Notes: generated by a model from the sequence alone, not told the origin. 64,000 nt of DNA from JABWBJ01 sp035646395 (GCA_035646395.1 DASRPK010000288.1:41498-105497); one strand, 5' to 3'. Positions 24,509 through 33,352 are shown, counted from the stretch's first letter. Program-made: numbers and translations.

Positions 24509-25438
24509 TCAGTCGGCATCTTTCGATGACCGTGTCATGAGTTCGAACACGCGGTTGAAATCATCGGCAGAATAGAACCGAATCCTCACTTCTCCGCGGC
24601 CAGCGCTATCGACGTGAACGGCCACGTCAGTCTGCAGGAAACGACGCAGCCGGTCTGTGAGGCGACGCACTTCCGGCACTTCAGATACGGTTAGCTGGTT
24701 CTCGGCGTCACGATTTCGTTTTACGGTTGGCTTCGCTTCCTGAACAAGGCGCTCTACTTCTCGAACACTGAGCCGCTGCGCCACGACCTTGCGTGCCAGT
24801 TCGGACAACGAGATGCCGGGCGGAACACCTAACAGCGCCCTCGCGTGACCAAGCGTCAAGGATCCATCCCGGACGAGATGCTGCACTTCGTCGGGTAGCG
24901 AGAGCAGGCGCAGGGCATTGGTCACAGTTGACCGGTCCTTCCCAACCGCTTGTGCGACCTGCTGGTGGGCGAGGCCAAACTCATTGATGAGCTGGCGATA
25001 GCCCTGGGCTTCTTCAATTGGGTTCAGATCTTCACGCTGGAGGTTTTCGACGAGTGCCAGACTGAGCAATTGCTCATCGCTTACGTCCCTGATCACGGCT
25101 GGGATCGTGGTCCAGCCGAGTCTGCTAGCTGCTCGAAAGCGACGCTCGCCGGCAATAAGCTCGAATCGGCCGTCACCTCGAGGGCGGACCGCGATAGGCT
25201 GAAGCAGGCCGCTTGTCTGCAAGCTGAGCTGAAGCTCTTGGAGTTCCGATTCCGAGAATTCCCGACGCGGTTGCTTTGGGTTTGGCACGATCTGATCGAG
25301 CCGGAGCTGGCGAAACGGCTCTTGGGATTCGGGTGCAGATGGAGAAGGGGACGCCGGAGCGACTGGCACGGAACTGATGAGAGCGCTTAACCCCCTACCG
25401 AGTCGTCGTGACTTGTCGCTATTGGAGGGCTCGTTCAT
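24509..25438 (-). CDS. parB: Chromosome partitioning protein ParB
   Basis: 309 aa. N-terminal RRLGRGLSALI box, the CTPase/ParB domain with GERRFRAASRLGW and ENLQREDLNPIEEAQGY, the helix-turn-helix with VAQAVGKDRSTVTNALRLL, and a C-terminal dimerisation segment. It binds parS and spreads as a CTP-dependent clamp. Its ATG overlaps the parA stop by four bases, so the pair is one transcript. The only consensus parS I find in the window is upstream of parA at 26340. Confidence 0.97.
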   Translation of the reverse strand: MNEPSNSDKSRRLGRGLSALISSVPVAPASPSPSAPESQEPFRQLRLDQIVPNPKQPRREFSESELQELQLSLQTSGLLQPIAVRPRGDGRFELIAGERRFRAASRLGWTTIPAVIRDVSDEQLLSLALVENLQREDLNPIEEAQGYRQLINEFGLAHQQVAQAVGKDRSTVTNALRLLSLPDEVQHLVRDGSLTLGHARALLGVPPGISLSELARKVVAQRLSVREVERLVQEAKPTVKRNRDAENQLTVSEVPEVRRLTDRLRRFLQTDVAVHVDSAGRGEVRIRFYSADDFNRVFELMTRSSKDAD

Positions 25439-26322
25439 AGGGTAGCAGTCTCGGTAGTGATGGGATCAGGTGGCGGAGCCGATTCACTGGAAACATCTGT
25501 TTCCGAACGTTCCATAAGTTCTTTAGCGACAGCCATATACGACGAAGCTCCAACGGATGTAATATCGTAGAGCAGAATAGGCTTTCCGAAGCTGGGCGCT
25601 TCAGCTAAACGAATGTTTCTGGGGATAACCGTCTTAAAGACGAGGTCGCCAAAGTGTTCGCGCGCGTCCTCGGCGACCTGTCGTGACAGGTTCAGTCTTG
25701 AGTCATACATGGTGAGCAGGACGCTGCCCACATGCAGGTCAGGCTTCAGGCCCTCCCTAACCATCTGAACGGTGCGAAGAAGCTGGGTAAGCCCTTCGAG
25801 CGCGAAGTATTCGCATTGAAGCGGAATCAGGATTGAGTCCGCTGCCGCGAGCATGTTGATCGTTAGAAGACCCAGGGAGGGCGGGCAGTCGATGAGGATG
25901 TAGTCGTAAGCGTCCCGTACTTGCTGGATCGCGCGGGCCAGTCTGAGCTCCCTTCCCTCTTCATTCACCAACTCGACTTCCGCGCCGGCCAGATCTGGCG
26001 TTGCCGGTAGGACGTCGAGTTTAGCTAGATGGACTTCCCGCCGGACGACCGATTCGACCGGCACCTCACCAAGCAGCACCTCGTACAAGCTCTGTCCGTC
26101 GGCAGGAACGTCGACTCCAATGCCGCTCGTGGCGTTTCCCTGTGGATCGCCGTCAACCAGGAGAACCTGTCGGTCCCCGGCCGCCAACGCTGCCGCCAAG
26201 TTGATTGCAGTCGTGGTTTTGCCCACCCCGCCCTTTTGATTCGTGATCGCGATGATTCTTTTGAGAGGTACGTTGGGCACGGCGTCTGGATGGATGTCCG
26301 GCCGATAATATCGCGGTTGCAC
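25435..26322 (-). CDS. parA: Chromosome partitioning ATPase ParA (Soj)
   Basis: 295 aa. Deviant Walker A motif KGGVGKTTTAINLA, Walker A' LLVDGDPQGNATSG and Walker B YILIDCPPSLGLLT are intact. It hydrolyses ATP on nucleoid DNA to move ParB-parS complexes. About 19 N-terminal residues precede the canonical start LKRIIAITNQKGG, so a shorter start is possible. It is not preceded by rsmG/mnmG as in many chromosomes; mnmG is 2.9 kb away. Confidence 0.97.
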   Translation of the reverse strand: MQPRYYRPDIHPDAVPNVPLKRIIAITNQKGGVGKTTTAINLAAALAAGDRQVLLVDGDPQGNATSGIGVDVPADGQSLYEVLLGEVPVESVVRREVHLAKLDVLPATPDLAGAEVELVNEEGRELRLARAIQQVRDAYDYILIDCPPSLGLLTINMLAAADSILIPLQCEYFALEGLTQLLRTVQMVREGLKPDLHVGSVLLTMYDSRLNLSRQVAEDAREHFGDLVFKTVIPRNIRLAEAPSFGKPILLYDITSVGASSYMAVAKELMERSETDVSSESAPPPDPITTETATL

Positions 26323-26339
26323 CTACTCGGCTATGAAAA

Positions 26340-26355
26340 TGTTCCACGTGGAACA
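26340..26355. promoter_or_regulatory. parS centromere site
   Basis: TGTTCCACGTGGAACA is a perfect 16-bp palindrome differing by one base from the B. subtilis-type TGTTCCACGTGAAACA. It sits 17 bp upstream of the parA start, so ParB binding there could also regulate the operon. Confidence 0.92.
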
Positions 26356-26882
26356 TTGGTGTGGGAATTTTTCCGCTTTCTGTGGAAACAGGATGCATCG
26401 CCTGAACGTGCAACGTGTGCTCGGAGCGCGCTGGATTGAATGCTTGCCGCCGCCTCATACGCCAGCGTCAAACGTTGGTCGAGCAAACACTTAACGACCT
26501 CCACGGACCATCGCCGTAAACACAGACTCGCTTATCGCTCCGCGAGTTCCTTGAGTTCCGATGTCCGTCGAGCAGCGCTTACTCCGAGTGTTGCTGGTCG
26601 TTCACGCCCTGGTTGTCCACCACGGCAAAAGTCGCTTGGGGCGCCGACATCGCCTAACCGAGCATTTCGATAGACCGATCTTGCATTGGCAACACGAGCC
26701 AGCTCCTGAATCCCCCTCGTTGATCACGCTGCCTGGTTCAGCGGGCTGCGCCTGCTACGGGTGGCCGGCAGGAGACAACGCGCGACGCCCGCGCACCCAT
26801 GCTGATCGAACAACCTGGCCGGCATACATCTATCGTTAGGCGGTGTCGTCCGGTTCCATCGTTAGGCACGCTGGCACCAGAT

Positions 26883-26901
26883 TAGTAGCACTATGCTACT
26901 A
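26883..26901. repeat. Operator-like inverted repeat TAGTAGCA-N3-TGCTACTA
   Basis: Two perfect 8-bp arms separated by cta. The form resembles antitoxin or small-repressor operators. TATAAAA overlaps its right edge and an ATG follows 11 bp later (26912) with a frame of only 22 residues (MKRTGLQAFEWWLVILAKV...). Role inferred; a remnant of a lost small gene is possible. Confidence 0.45.
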
Positions 26902-26978
26902 TAAAACGCAAATGAAAAGGACGGGCCTTCAGGCTTTCGAGTGGTGGCTAGTCATCCTTGCAAAGGTCAGAACATCTT

Positions 26979-27117
26979 GATCGCGGAGAGCGCCGAGGCA
27001 GCAGGGAGAACGTGAAGGGTTTCCTGAGCATCGGCCGTTCGAATTCGACGCTGTGGTTCCTGGGTCGTTGCGGTCGTTGTTGTGATCGGTTGCTTTCCTC
27101 GGCGCCCCTCCGCGTTC
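26979..27117. repeat. Imperfect inverted-repeat element
   Basis: Left arm gatcgcggagagcgccgagg (26979-26998) is nearly the reverse complement of the right arm cctcggcgcccctccgcgtt (27097-27116), with one indel and a few mismatches. About 98 bp lie between. This looks like a dispersed intergenic element able to form a long stem; no coding capacity is evident. Confidence 0.45.
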
Positions 27118-27191
27118 CCCCGCGTTCAAAGGCTGTTGGCGGCGCGACTCCGCTCCTGTACCCACTCAATTGCCGGAAGACCCCAAAAGAC

Positions 27192-29225
27192 TTAGCGCCC
27201 CTGCCCCACCCGCTCCGCTGCGGTGCTCGCCCATTCGGTGCGCGCCGAATCGAGATCGACGCGCTCCAGAACGAGAGGCGCCGCTGCTACGCTGGACGCC
27301 GCGCGTAACAGGTACACGGCCCGCTCGGGATATCGCGCCAGCAAGAGCGTATCGCGCGCGTGCAGTTCACGGGCGTAAATGTTCGATCCCATGTCGCGCG
27401 CCAGTAATGGAGCAAAAAAGGTATAGCCGGCGCGATCCTCGAGCAGCCGGCGCTGACACGACGACGGATAACCGAACCCTGGGAGTACACGTTGCGTGTT
27501 GTCCTGCGACAGCGTGCTTTCGATCAGGCGCAACGAATCGGCCGCCAGAGGAAGCAGTCGCGCCATGGCCGCGTCGCCACGCACGCCAGCGGCTTCCAGC
27601 TGTGCGACACTCAGCTCGAGGATGCAGGTATCGATGGTCCGGTACAGCGTCTCCGTCGCGCTCCGCGAGACGCCCAGCCCCCAGAGCCGTGCAATCAGCT
27701 GGGCACCCCAGCTCTCCCGCACAAAGACGACGGCGTTCGTTACGGACGCGGCGCTCGCGGGCGCAACATAGTCCTGCCGCATCGACATCAAGCCATTCGC
27801 ATACTGCCTGGCGCGGCCGGGGATGGAAACCACAACCGCGACCACTGCGCTGACGGCGTAAACCAGCACGACAAAACGGTCCGCACCCGGCCAGGTGAAC
27901 CGCTCGCGCACGATTGCCGGAAGCCGCGCTGTCCAGAGCACCAGGAGCGGGAGCAACAGGTAGACAAACCGCGGCCCGAGGAAGAATCCATCGTGCCAAT
28001 ACGCGAAGTAACCGAGGACGAGGAGCGCCGAACTCGCCAGCAGGTACCGGTCGAACGTCGTTAGGCGGCGCACCAGCGCCAGGGCCACCGTCGCCGGAAG
28101 CAGTGAGGGAAGGGGAGTTTCGAACAGATAGGTCTGCAGGCGCAGGAAATACAGATTGACCAGCTCGAGGCCGCGCGCCGCCGTGTGACTCACCCCCCAC
28201 GGCGCCCGGTGAAAGCCAAGGCCGTGGTTTGCCCCCCAGAGGAGCTCATACCCGAACAGAAATGCGTCGCCGGTAGTCGCCGTGTTATAGGCAAGCACAC
28301 CCGCCAATGGCAGAACAATACCGACGCCCGACGCCAGCAACTCGAGCAGCCGCGTGCGGTCACGAATCGTCCGTGCCAGCAACCAGAGGCCGGCGGGCAA
28401 CGCGAATGCGGCGCCATCCAGGGGCCGGATCGCCACCATCATCCCCAGGCAGGCACCCGTCAGCAAGGCGACCAGCGGCTTCGGTCGTTGCGACGCGGTA
28501 ACGGTGTGAAGGCCCAGCAACGCAAGGCAGAGCCATGCCAGCGTCGGCACGTGGTTCATCTGTGATCCCGCCATGAACGCCATGAACGGCGCCACGGTGA
28601 GCAACGCTGCCGCGCCTAACGCGGTAGACGGCGATTCGGTCGATCGCACCAGAAACCAGAAGGCCACGACCGTCACCGCCCCGAACACGGGTCCCGTCAG
28701 CCACACTGCGCCGGCCAGGACGCCGGGGAGCAACATCAGAGGGCCGCCGGGCGGGAACTGCGCATAGACCGCGCCGCCGACATCCACCACGTTCAGGGCG
28801 CTGAAGAACTCCGGAGCGGCGTCGGCCGGTCGCGACACGCGCCCCTCGGCGAAGATCCGTGCCTGCATGACCTGGACAATTTCGTCGATATGGAGCGACC
28901 GGCCCGACAGCAGCACCTTCGCCACGAGCCCGTACGTCAGGAGCGCGACCAACGCCAGCAGCACCGCCGTCACGAACGCACGACGATCCGCCCACTCCGC
29001 GAGCGGTCTCCAACCCGAGGGCCACCAGTCGTAACGCCTAACGACTAAAAAGAGGACGACGCCGAGGCCCAGGGCAATGGCTGACCCACTGGTCCACTCG
29101 GAGGTGACGGTGGCGTACCACGGTGCCCGATGGCCGCCGGCAATCCAGTTGACGATCGGGACGAACGAAAAGATCACGAGCATCAGGGCCCACAACCGCG
29201 CGGGCACCGCCCGGTCCGTCATCAC
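27192..29225 (-). CDS. GT-C fold glycosyltransferase (GT39/PMT-like), integral membrane
   Basis: 677 aa with about 12 predicted membrane helices. The first large periplasmic loop has HIDEIVQVMQARIFAEG, where the D-E pair fits the catalytic acidic motif of GT39/ArnT-type lipid-linked sugar transferases. A soluble C-terminal domain of about 200 residues follows the membrane part. It would transfer a sugar from a polyprenyl phosphate donor to a protein or lipid on the periplasmic side; the acceptor is unknown. It lies between mnmG and parA, where other genomes usually carry rsmG. Confidence 0.75.
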   Translation of the reverse strand: MMTDRAVPARLWALMLVIFSFVPIVNWIAGGHRAPWYATVTSEWTSGSAIALGLGVVLFLVVRRYDWWPSGWRPLAEWADRRAFVTAVLLALVALLTYGLVAKVLLSGRSLHIDEIVQVMQARIFAEGRVSRPADAAPEFFSALNVVDVGGAVYAQFPPGGPLMLLPGVLAGAVWLTGPVFGAVTVVAFWFLVRSTESPSTALGAAALLTVAPFMAFMAGSQMNHVPTLAWLCLALLGLHTVTASQRPKPLVALLTGACLGMMVAIRPLDGAAFALPAGLWLLARTIRDRTRLLELLASGVGIVLPLAGVLAYNTATTGDAFLFGYELLWGANHGLGFHRAPWGVSHTAARGLELVNLYFLRLQTYLFETPLPSLLPATVALALVRRLTTFDRYLLASSALLVLGYFAYWHDGFFLGPRFVYLLLPLLVLWTARLPAIVRERFTWPGADRFVVLVYAVSAVVAVVVSIPGRARQYANGLMSMRQDYVAPASAASVTNAVVFVRESWGAQLIARLWGLGVSRSATETLYRTIDTCILELSVAQLEAAGVRGDAAMARLLPLAADSLRLIESTLSQDNTQRVLPGFGYPSSCQRRLLEDRAGYTFFAPLLARDMGSNIYARELHARDTLLLARYPERAVYLLRAASSVAAAPLVLERVDLDSARTEWASTAAERVGQGR

Positions 29226-29270
29226 GATGGGTACTGGGGTGATCTCGTCATCAACTCCGGATGATCAGTC

Positions 29271-31217
29271 CTACGAAAGGGCAGGGGACAGGTCGTTCGT
29301 GCGACGCCGGCGCTCCAGTTCGATCAGGAGATTCTGCAAGTCACTCTGGCTGACACCCGGAATCCCTGCTGCCTGTGCCAGGGTCGTCGGGCGGCGCGCC
29401 GCGAGCTTCTGGCGCGCTTCTGTGGACAGAGACCGGAATTCGGAATACGGCAGGTCAGCAGGAAGCGCGAGGTGCGACATGCGCTTCAACTTGTCTGCGT
29501 GCACGCGCTCGCGCTCGAAGTAGCCCGCGTACTTGAGCTCCAATTCGACCGTCACCAGTGCGTCCGGATCAGGATCTGACGAAGGATCCGACGCGCGGAG
29601 AAGATCGCCCAGCCCCACTCCATGCCGTCGCGCCAACTCGGCGATTCGAGTCGGCTGTCGAATGGGCGCACTCGATGCTTTGTCCAGCAAGCCGTTTGCC
29701 CGCTCCGGAGACAGCGAAGTTTCGCGCGCCCGCCTATCGAGTTCCTCCTCGCTCGCAAACCGCTTCTCGACGACGCGCTGTTCACGCTCGTCGAACATTC
29801 CCAGCTCGAGTGCGGTCGGCGCGAGGCGTCGGAGTGAATTGTCCTGCCGCACGGTCAACCTGAACTCGGATCGCGACGTGAAGAGGCGATAGGGCTCGTC
29901 GACCCCGCGCGTGACCAGGTCATCAACAAGGACGCCGATGTAAGACGTCTCGCGTCCGAGAATCACCGGTGCTGCCCCCTGCGCGAGGCGAGCCGCGTTG
30001 ATTCCCGCGATCAAACCCTGGCCAGCTGCCTCCTCGTACCCTGTGGTCCCGTTCACCTGGCCGGCGAAGAAAAGGCCGGGGAGCGCGCGACTTTCCAGCG
30101 AAGGCCACAACTGCGTCGGCGGGAAGTAGTCGTATTCAATCGCGTATCCGGCTCGCGTCATCTGCACATCAGCCAATCCGTCGATGGTCCGAAGGATCTC
30201 GAGCTGGATCGGTGCGGGCAGGGAAGTCGACAACCCGTTCACGTACAACTCGGTGGTGTCGTGTCCTTCCGGCTCGAGAAAGAGCTGGTGTCGCTCCGCA
30301 TCCGGAAATCGAACGACCTTGTCTTCAACTGACGGACAGTAGCGCGGACCGCGCGCGCTGATCGCCCCACCGTACATGGCCGATTCCGCGAGACGGTCAT
30401 GAATGATCTGCTTGCCACCCTCCTCGAGGTACGTAATCCAGCACGGAAGCTGATCGGGGTGTCGCGTCCGGCCTTCAATCGAGCGAGGGTCGGTCCAGAA
30501 GTTCGACCAGGAATAATCGAATTCCTCGACTTCGCTCTCCTGTCGCTGAAGCTTCGAGAAGTCGACTGTGCGACCGTCGATCCGAGGCGGCGTACCGGTC
30601 TTGAAGCGAGCGACCTCGAGACCCGCACGCTCGATCTGTTCGGCGAGATCGATTGTCGATGCTTCACCAGCCCGCCCGCCTGCGATGCGTGTGCGGGTGC
30701 CGATGTGAATGCGGCCGCGAAGGAACGTGCCGGTGGTAAGAATCACTGCCGTCGCACCAAACCGTCGGCCTTCGAGCGTTTCCACTCCCGCTACAGTTGT
30801 ACCATCGAGGACGAGCCTCGCCACGGTGCCCTGAACCGTTCGAAGCCGCGTGTGCTCCTCGAGCAGCGTTCTCACTGCGCGGCGATACAGGCCGCGGTCG
30901 CATTGCCCCCGCGGCGCCCAAACCGCTGCACCTTTGCCCCGGTTCAACATCCTGAACTGGATCATCGCCAGGTCCGTCGCGCGCGCCATGATGCCGCCCA
31001 TCGCATCGACTTCGCGAACTACCGTTCCCTTCGCAACACCGCCGATCGCCGGGTTGCAGGACATCTGGCCGATGGTTTCCAGTGCGCTTGTGATCACAGC
31101 GACCGAACAGCCCAGTCGCGCCGCTGCGACCGCCGCCTCGGTACCGGCGTGGCCGGCCCCGATGACAATTACATCGTAGCGAGCTTCGAAATTCGGGTTC
31201 GTGTTACTGCTGGGCAT
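29271..31217 (-). CDS. mnmG: tRNA uridine 5-carboxymethylaminomethyl modification enzyme MnmG (GidA)
   Basis: 648 aa FAD protein and partner of MnmE. N-terminal dinucleotide-binding motif VIVIGAGHAGTEAAVAAARL, then SCNPAIGGVAKGTVVREVDA, YCPSVEDKVVRFPD (catalytic Cys region), and FFAGQVNGTTGYEEAAGQG, all family hallmarks. The C-terminal helical domain that contacts MnmE contains KYAGYFERERVHADKLKRM. Start at an ATG near 31217. Confidence 0.97.
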   Translation of the reverse strand: MPSSNTNPNFEARYDVIVIGAGHAGTEAAVAAARLGCSVAVITSALETIGQMSCNPAIGGVAKGTVVREVDAMGGIMARATDLAMIQFRMLNRGKGAAVWAPRGQCDRGLYRRAVRTLLEEHTRLRTVQGTVARLVLDGTTVAGVETLEGRRFGATAVILTTGTFLRGRIHIGTRTRIAGGRAGEASTIDLAEQIERAGLEVARFKTGTPPRIDGRTVDFSKLQRQESEVEEFDYSWSNFWTDPRSIEGRTRHPDQLPCWITYLEEGGKQIIHDRLAESAMYGGAISARGPRYCPSVEDKVVRFPDAERHQLFLEPEGHDTTELYVNGLSTSLPAPIQLEILRTIDGLADVQMTRAGYAIEYDYFPPTQLWPSLESRALPGLFFAGQVNGTTGYEEAAGQGLIAGINAARLAQGAAPVILGRETSYIGVLVDDLVTRGVDEPYRLFTSRSEFRLTVRQDNSLRRLAPTALELGMFDEREQRVVEKRFASEEELDRRARETSLSPERANGLLDKASSAPIRQPTRIAELARRHGVGLGDLLRASDPSSDPDPDALVTVELELKYAGYFERERVHADKLKRMSHLALPADLPYSEFRSLSTEARQKLAARRPTTLAQAAGIPGVSQSDLQNLLIELERRRRTNDLSPALS

Positions 31218-31281
31218 CCGATGAAGCTAGCGGGGCACGGGATCCTGTTGCATCTGTTTCCTACATTCACACCTTGAGTAA

Positions 31282-31575
31282 ATGCCTCTCGAACTCCCCA
31301 CGAACAAACCCTGTCTCCTCATACGACGGCCCGCGTTCGAGCGCGCGGGAATCACGCGGTCAGTAATCGACGAAAGACTTGGTCTCACCGACCAGGAATT
31401 CCGAATGGAGGCAGACCTCATTGTTGTGGGGCCCATTCTGGATGACAGCGCGTTGCAGCTGCTTATTGACGACCTCGAACGCGCGGGACTTGTCTACTTC
31501 CAGGACTTCTTCGAGTTGAGTGGCAACTGGCCCGACTGGCTCGTGCTGTACGCGAGGGAATTGGGCCGCGGCTGA
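31282..31575 (+). CDS. Small hypothetical protein
   Basis: 97 aa, acidic, no signal peptide or membrane segment. Amphipathic helices (DDSALQLLIDDLERAGLVYF, PDWLVLYARELGRG) suggest a compact alpha/beta protein. I do not recognise the family. No clear Shine-Dalgarno precedes the ATG at 31282. It is convergent with the next gene, with no gap between the two stop codons. Confidence 0.55.
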   Translation: MPLELPTNKPCLLIRRPAFERAGITRSVIDERLGLTDQEFRMEADLIVVGPILDDSALQLLIDDLERAGLVYFQDFFELSGNWPDWLVLYARELGRG

Positions 31576-31848
31576 CTACCGGCGCGTCAGCGTCTCAGAG
31601 TGACTGGGCTGTTCGGATAGGGTTCCGCGGCGCAACACGCCGTGCCAACCACATCGTAGACACCAGCTGCGTCGGAACCAGGGCAACACGCGATCGAACT
31701 TCGATTCGATTCGCAGCGTGGGCGAATCGCACATCGGACAGTGATCATCCGCGGGAAGGATCAGGCTGAAGAAGATCGTAGCCAGAATGATCCGGAGGAC
31801 AAACAGTCCGACAAAAACGACCGTGAACAGAATCGCGTATGACATCAC
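31576..31848 (-). CDS. Small membrane protein with zinc-ribbon cysteines
   Basis: 90 aa. Two hydrophobic stretches at residues 4-32 (AILFTVVFVGLFVLRIILAT) form one or two helices. They are followed by CPMC and CLRC, two Cys pairs about 25 residues apart that fit a zinc ribbon. Function unknown. It lies 13 bp before the end of the hydrolase gene on the same strand, so co-transcription is likely. Confidence 0.6.
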   Translation of the reverse strand: MMSYAILFTVVFVGLFVLRIILATIFFSLILPADDHCPMCDSPTLRIESKFDRVLPWFRRSWCLRCGWHGVLRRGTLSEQPSHSETLTRR

Positions 31849-31861
31849 TCATCACCTGCAG

Positions 31862-32851
31862 CTACCCGGTTGAGTCTGTTGATCCGAGATAGTTCTCGAG
31901 AAATGACCCAACGCGCGACTCCACATAGTACGTCGGCCTCCAGGGAGCGCCACCCACGAATCCGACATGGCCCCCGCGTTTGTGAAACTCGGTTCCGACG
32001 AACGGATTGGACGCTGCGATCTCTTCCACGTCACGCAGTACGTCTCGCGAGTAGAAGGGGTCATCGTGTGCGCTCAGGAGAAGAGTCGGCCGCTTGATAC
32101 GTGACAGGAAGCCGATTGAACTGCTGCAAGCGTAGTAGTCCGCGGCGTCGCGAAAACCGTGCACTGGTGCAGTGAATCGGTTGTCGAACTCCCACATGGT
32201 CGACAGTTCTTCGAGGCTATCCGGTTCGCAGATGTCGGGATGCTGCGCCAGTTTTTCTTTTGCCTTTCGCCGCAAGCTCCGCAGGAAATTCCATTGGTAT
32301 AACCTGGCGAAGCCGGTATCGATCGCCTTGCTCGATCGCGCAAGGTCATACGGCGCAGACACTGCAATGGCGGCGCGGACCTGCTGGGGCGCGGACTCGC
32401 CCTGCTCACCAAGCCATTTCAACATCACGTTCCCGCCAAGCGAAACACCCGCGAGCCCGATCGGCCTTGTCGGATCTTCCTGTACCAGACGTCGCACCAC
32501 GAGGTCGAGGTCCGTCGTCTCGCCGGAATGATACGTGCGCCGCGCCCGATTCAACCGACCGTCGCACGTCCTGAAAAGCAGCATTCGCGTCTGCCAACCC
32601 TTCTGTCGCGCAACGGCCCAAATGCCTCCCACGTAATGCGACCGCACGCCCCCTTCCAGGCCGTGAAGCAACAGGAGGATGGGGCCCGATGTTGTCGGTA
32701 TCGACGACGCCACCGTAATCTCGTCGCCATCGTCCGTCGGAATTCGCTCGAGCTGCATACCGATCAATTGCCGGCGCCGGATGAACTTTCCCCACATGGT
32801 CATGGTGTGGGGGTCCGGGAGCCACCAGGCTGGACGGAAGAAAGTAGTCAC
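31862..32851 (-). CDS. Alpha/beta hydrolase, YheT family
   Basis: 329 aa from a GTG at 32849-32851. The oxyanion motif LLLLHGLEGG, the nucleophile elbow GVSLGGN, the acid in LSAHDDPF and the histidine in KRGGHVGFV are all present and in order. The start PAWWLPDPHTMTMWG is characteristic of YheT/EMB8-type hydrolases. Substrate unknown; some relatives act on esters or lipids. No signal peptide. Confidence 0.88.
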   Translation of the reverse strand: MTTFFRPAWWLPDPHTMTMWGKFIRRRQLIGMQLERIPTDDGDEITVASSIPTTSGPILLLLHGLEGGVRSHYVGGIWAVARQKGWQTRMLLFRTCDGRLNRARRTYHSGETTDLDLVVRRLVQEDPTRPIGLAGVSLGGNVMLKWLGEQGESAPQQVRAAIAVSAPYDLARSSKAIDTGFARLYQWNFLRSLRRKAKEKLAQHPDICEPDSLEELSTMWEFDNRFTAPVHGFRDAADYYACSSSIGFLSRIKRPTLLLSAHDDPFYSRDVLRDVEEIAASNPFVGTEFHKRGGHVGFVGGAPWRPTYYVESRVGSFLENYLGSTDSTG

Positions 32852-32924
32852 AACGCTACATTACTCGCCGGATCGGGGAGGAGTCGGAGACTGGAACTCG
32901 AAGAAAGCGACCTAGAGGGTAGGT

Positions 32925-33296
32925 GTGCGAAGCACAACGCAGCAGACTCGCCAAGTGCAGGTTTTCGGGACGAAGAAGAATGCCGATACCCGTAAGGCGC
33001 TCAGGTTCTTCGCCGAGCGCCGGATCCTCACGCACTTCGTCGATTTCCAGGAGCGGGCTCCCGCGCTGGGAGAACTTCGGCGATTCTCGGAGCGTTTTGG
33101 GGTTTCCAGCCTGGTGGACCGCGAGTCGCGCCGCCTTCTCGACCTCGGCCTGCAACGTTCGATGCATTCCGATGACTGGTGGCTCCAGAAGCTCACCGAG
33201 GAGCCGGGCATGCTGAAGCAGCCGCTTGTCCGATTTGGCAGCAAAGTCACCATCGGCCTGGACGAGAACGCATGGCGCGACTGGCTGGCAGCGTGA
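32925..33296 (+). CDS. ArsC/Spx/YffB-like thioredoxin-fold protein lacking the catalytic Cys
   Basis: About 123 aa from GTG 32925 (GTG 32955 is an alternative). VQVFGTKKNADTRKALRFFA aligns with YGIKNCDTxKKA of the ArsC/YffB family, but the catalytic Cys position is Ala20. The C-terminal PLVRFGSKVTIGLDENAW matches the family's RPI-strand region. Arsenate reduction is therefore unlikely; a binding or regulatory role like that of Spx is possible. Stand-alone gene upstream of terC. Confidence 0.75.
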   Translation: MRSTTQQTRQVQVFGTKKNADTRKALRFFAERRILTHFVDFQERAPALGELRRFSERFGVSSLVDRESRRLLDLGLQRSMHSDDWWLQKLTEEPGMLKQPLVRFGSKVTIGLDENAWRDWLAA

Positions 33297-33352
33297 CGAC
33301 CACGGTATTTCCGGCGCGAACATGACGCGCCGCCGCGCGAGAGGATAGTTCC

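Larger units (their letters stand above)
26356..27191. other. Gene-poor gap upstream of parA, repeat-rich
   Basis: 836 bp without a gene I can support. It holds three GTTAGGC/GCCTAAC heptamers (26652, 26835, 26861), an 8-bp-arm inverted repeat (26883-26901), a 23-codon frame starting ATG 26912, and a larger imperfect inverted repeat (26979-27117). Short frames here show no domain and no convincing ribosome site. A small promoter region for parA must lie at its left end. Confidence 0.6.

Noticed and set aside
26440..26839. Short frames in the parA-upstream gap as genes (for example a relic of rsmG)
   Set aside because: No frame on either strand shows an RsmG or other domain, a ribosome site or plausible composition.
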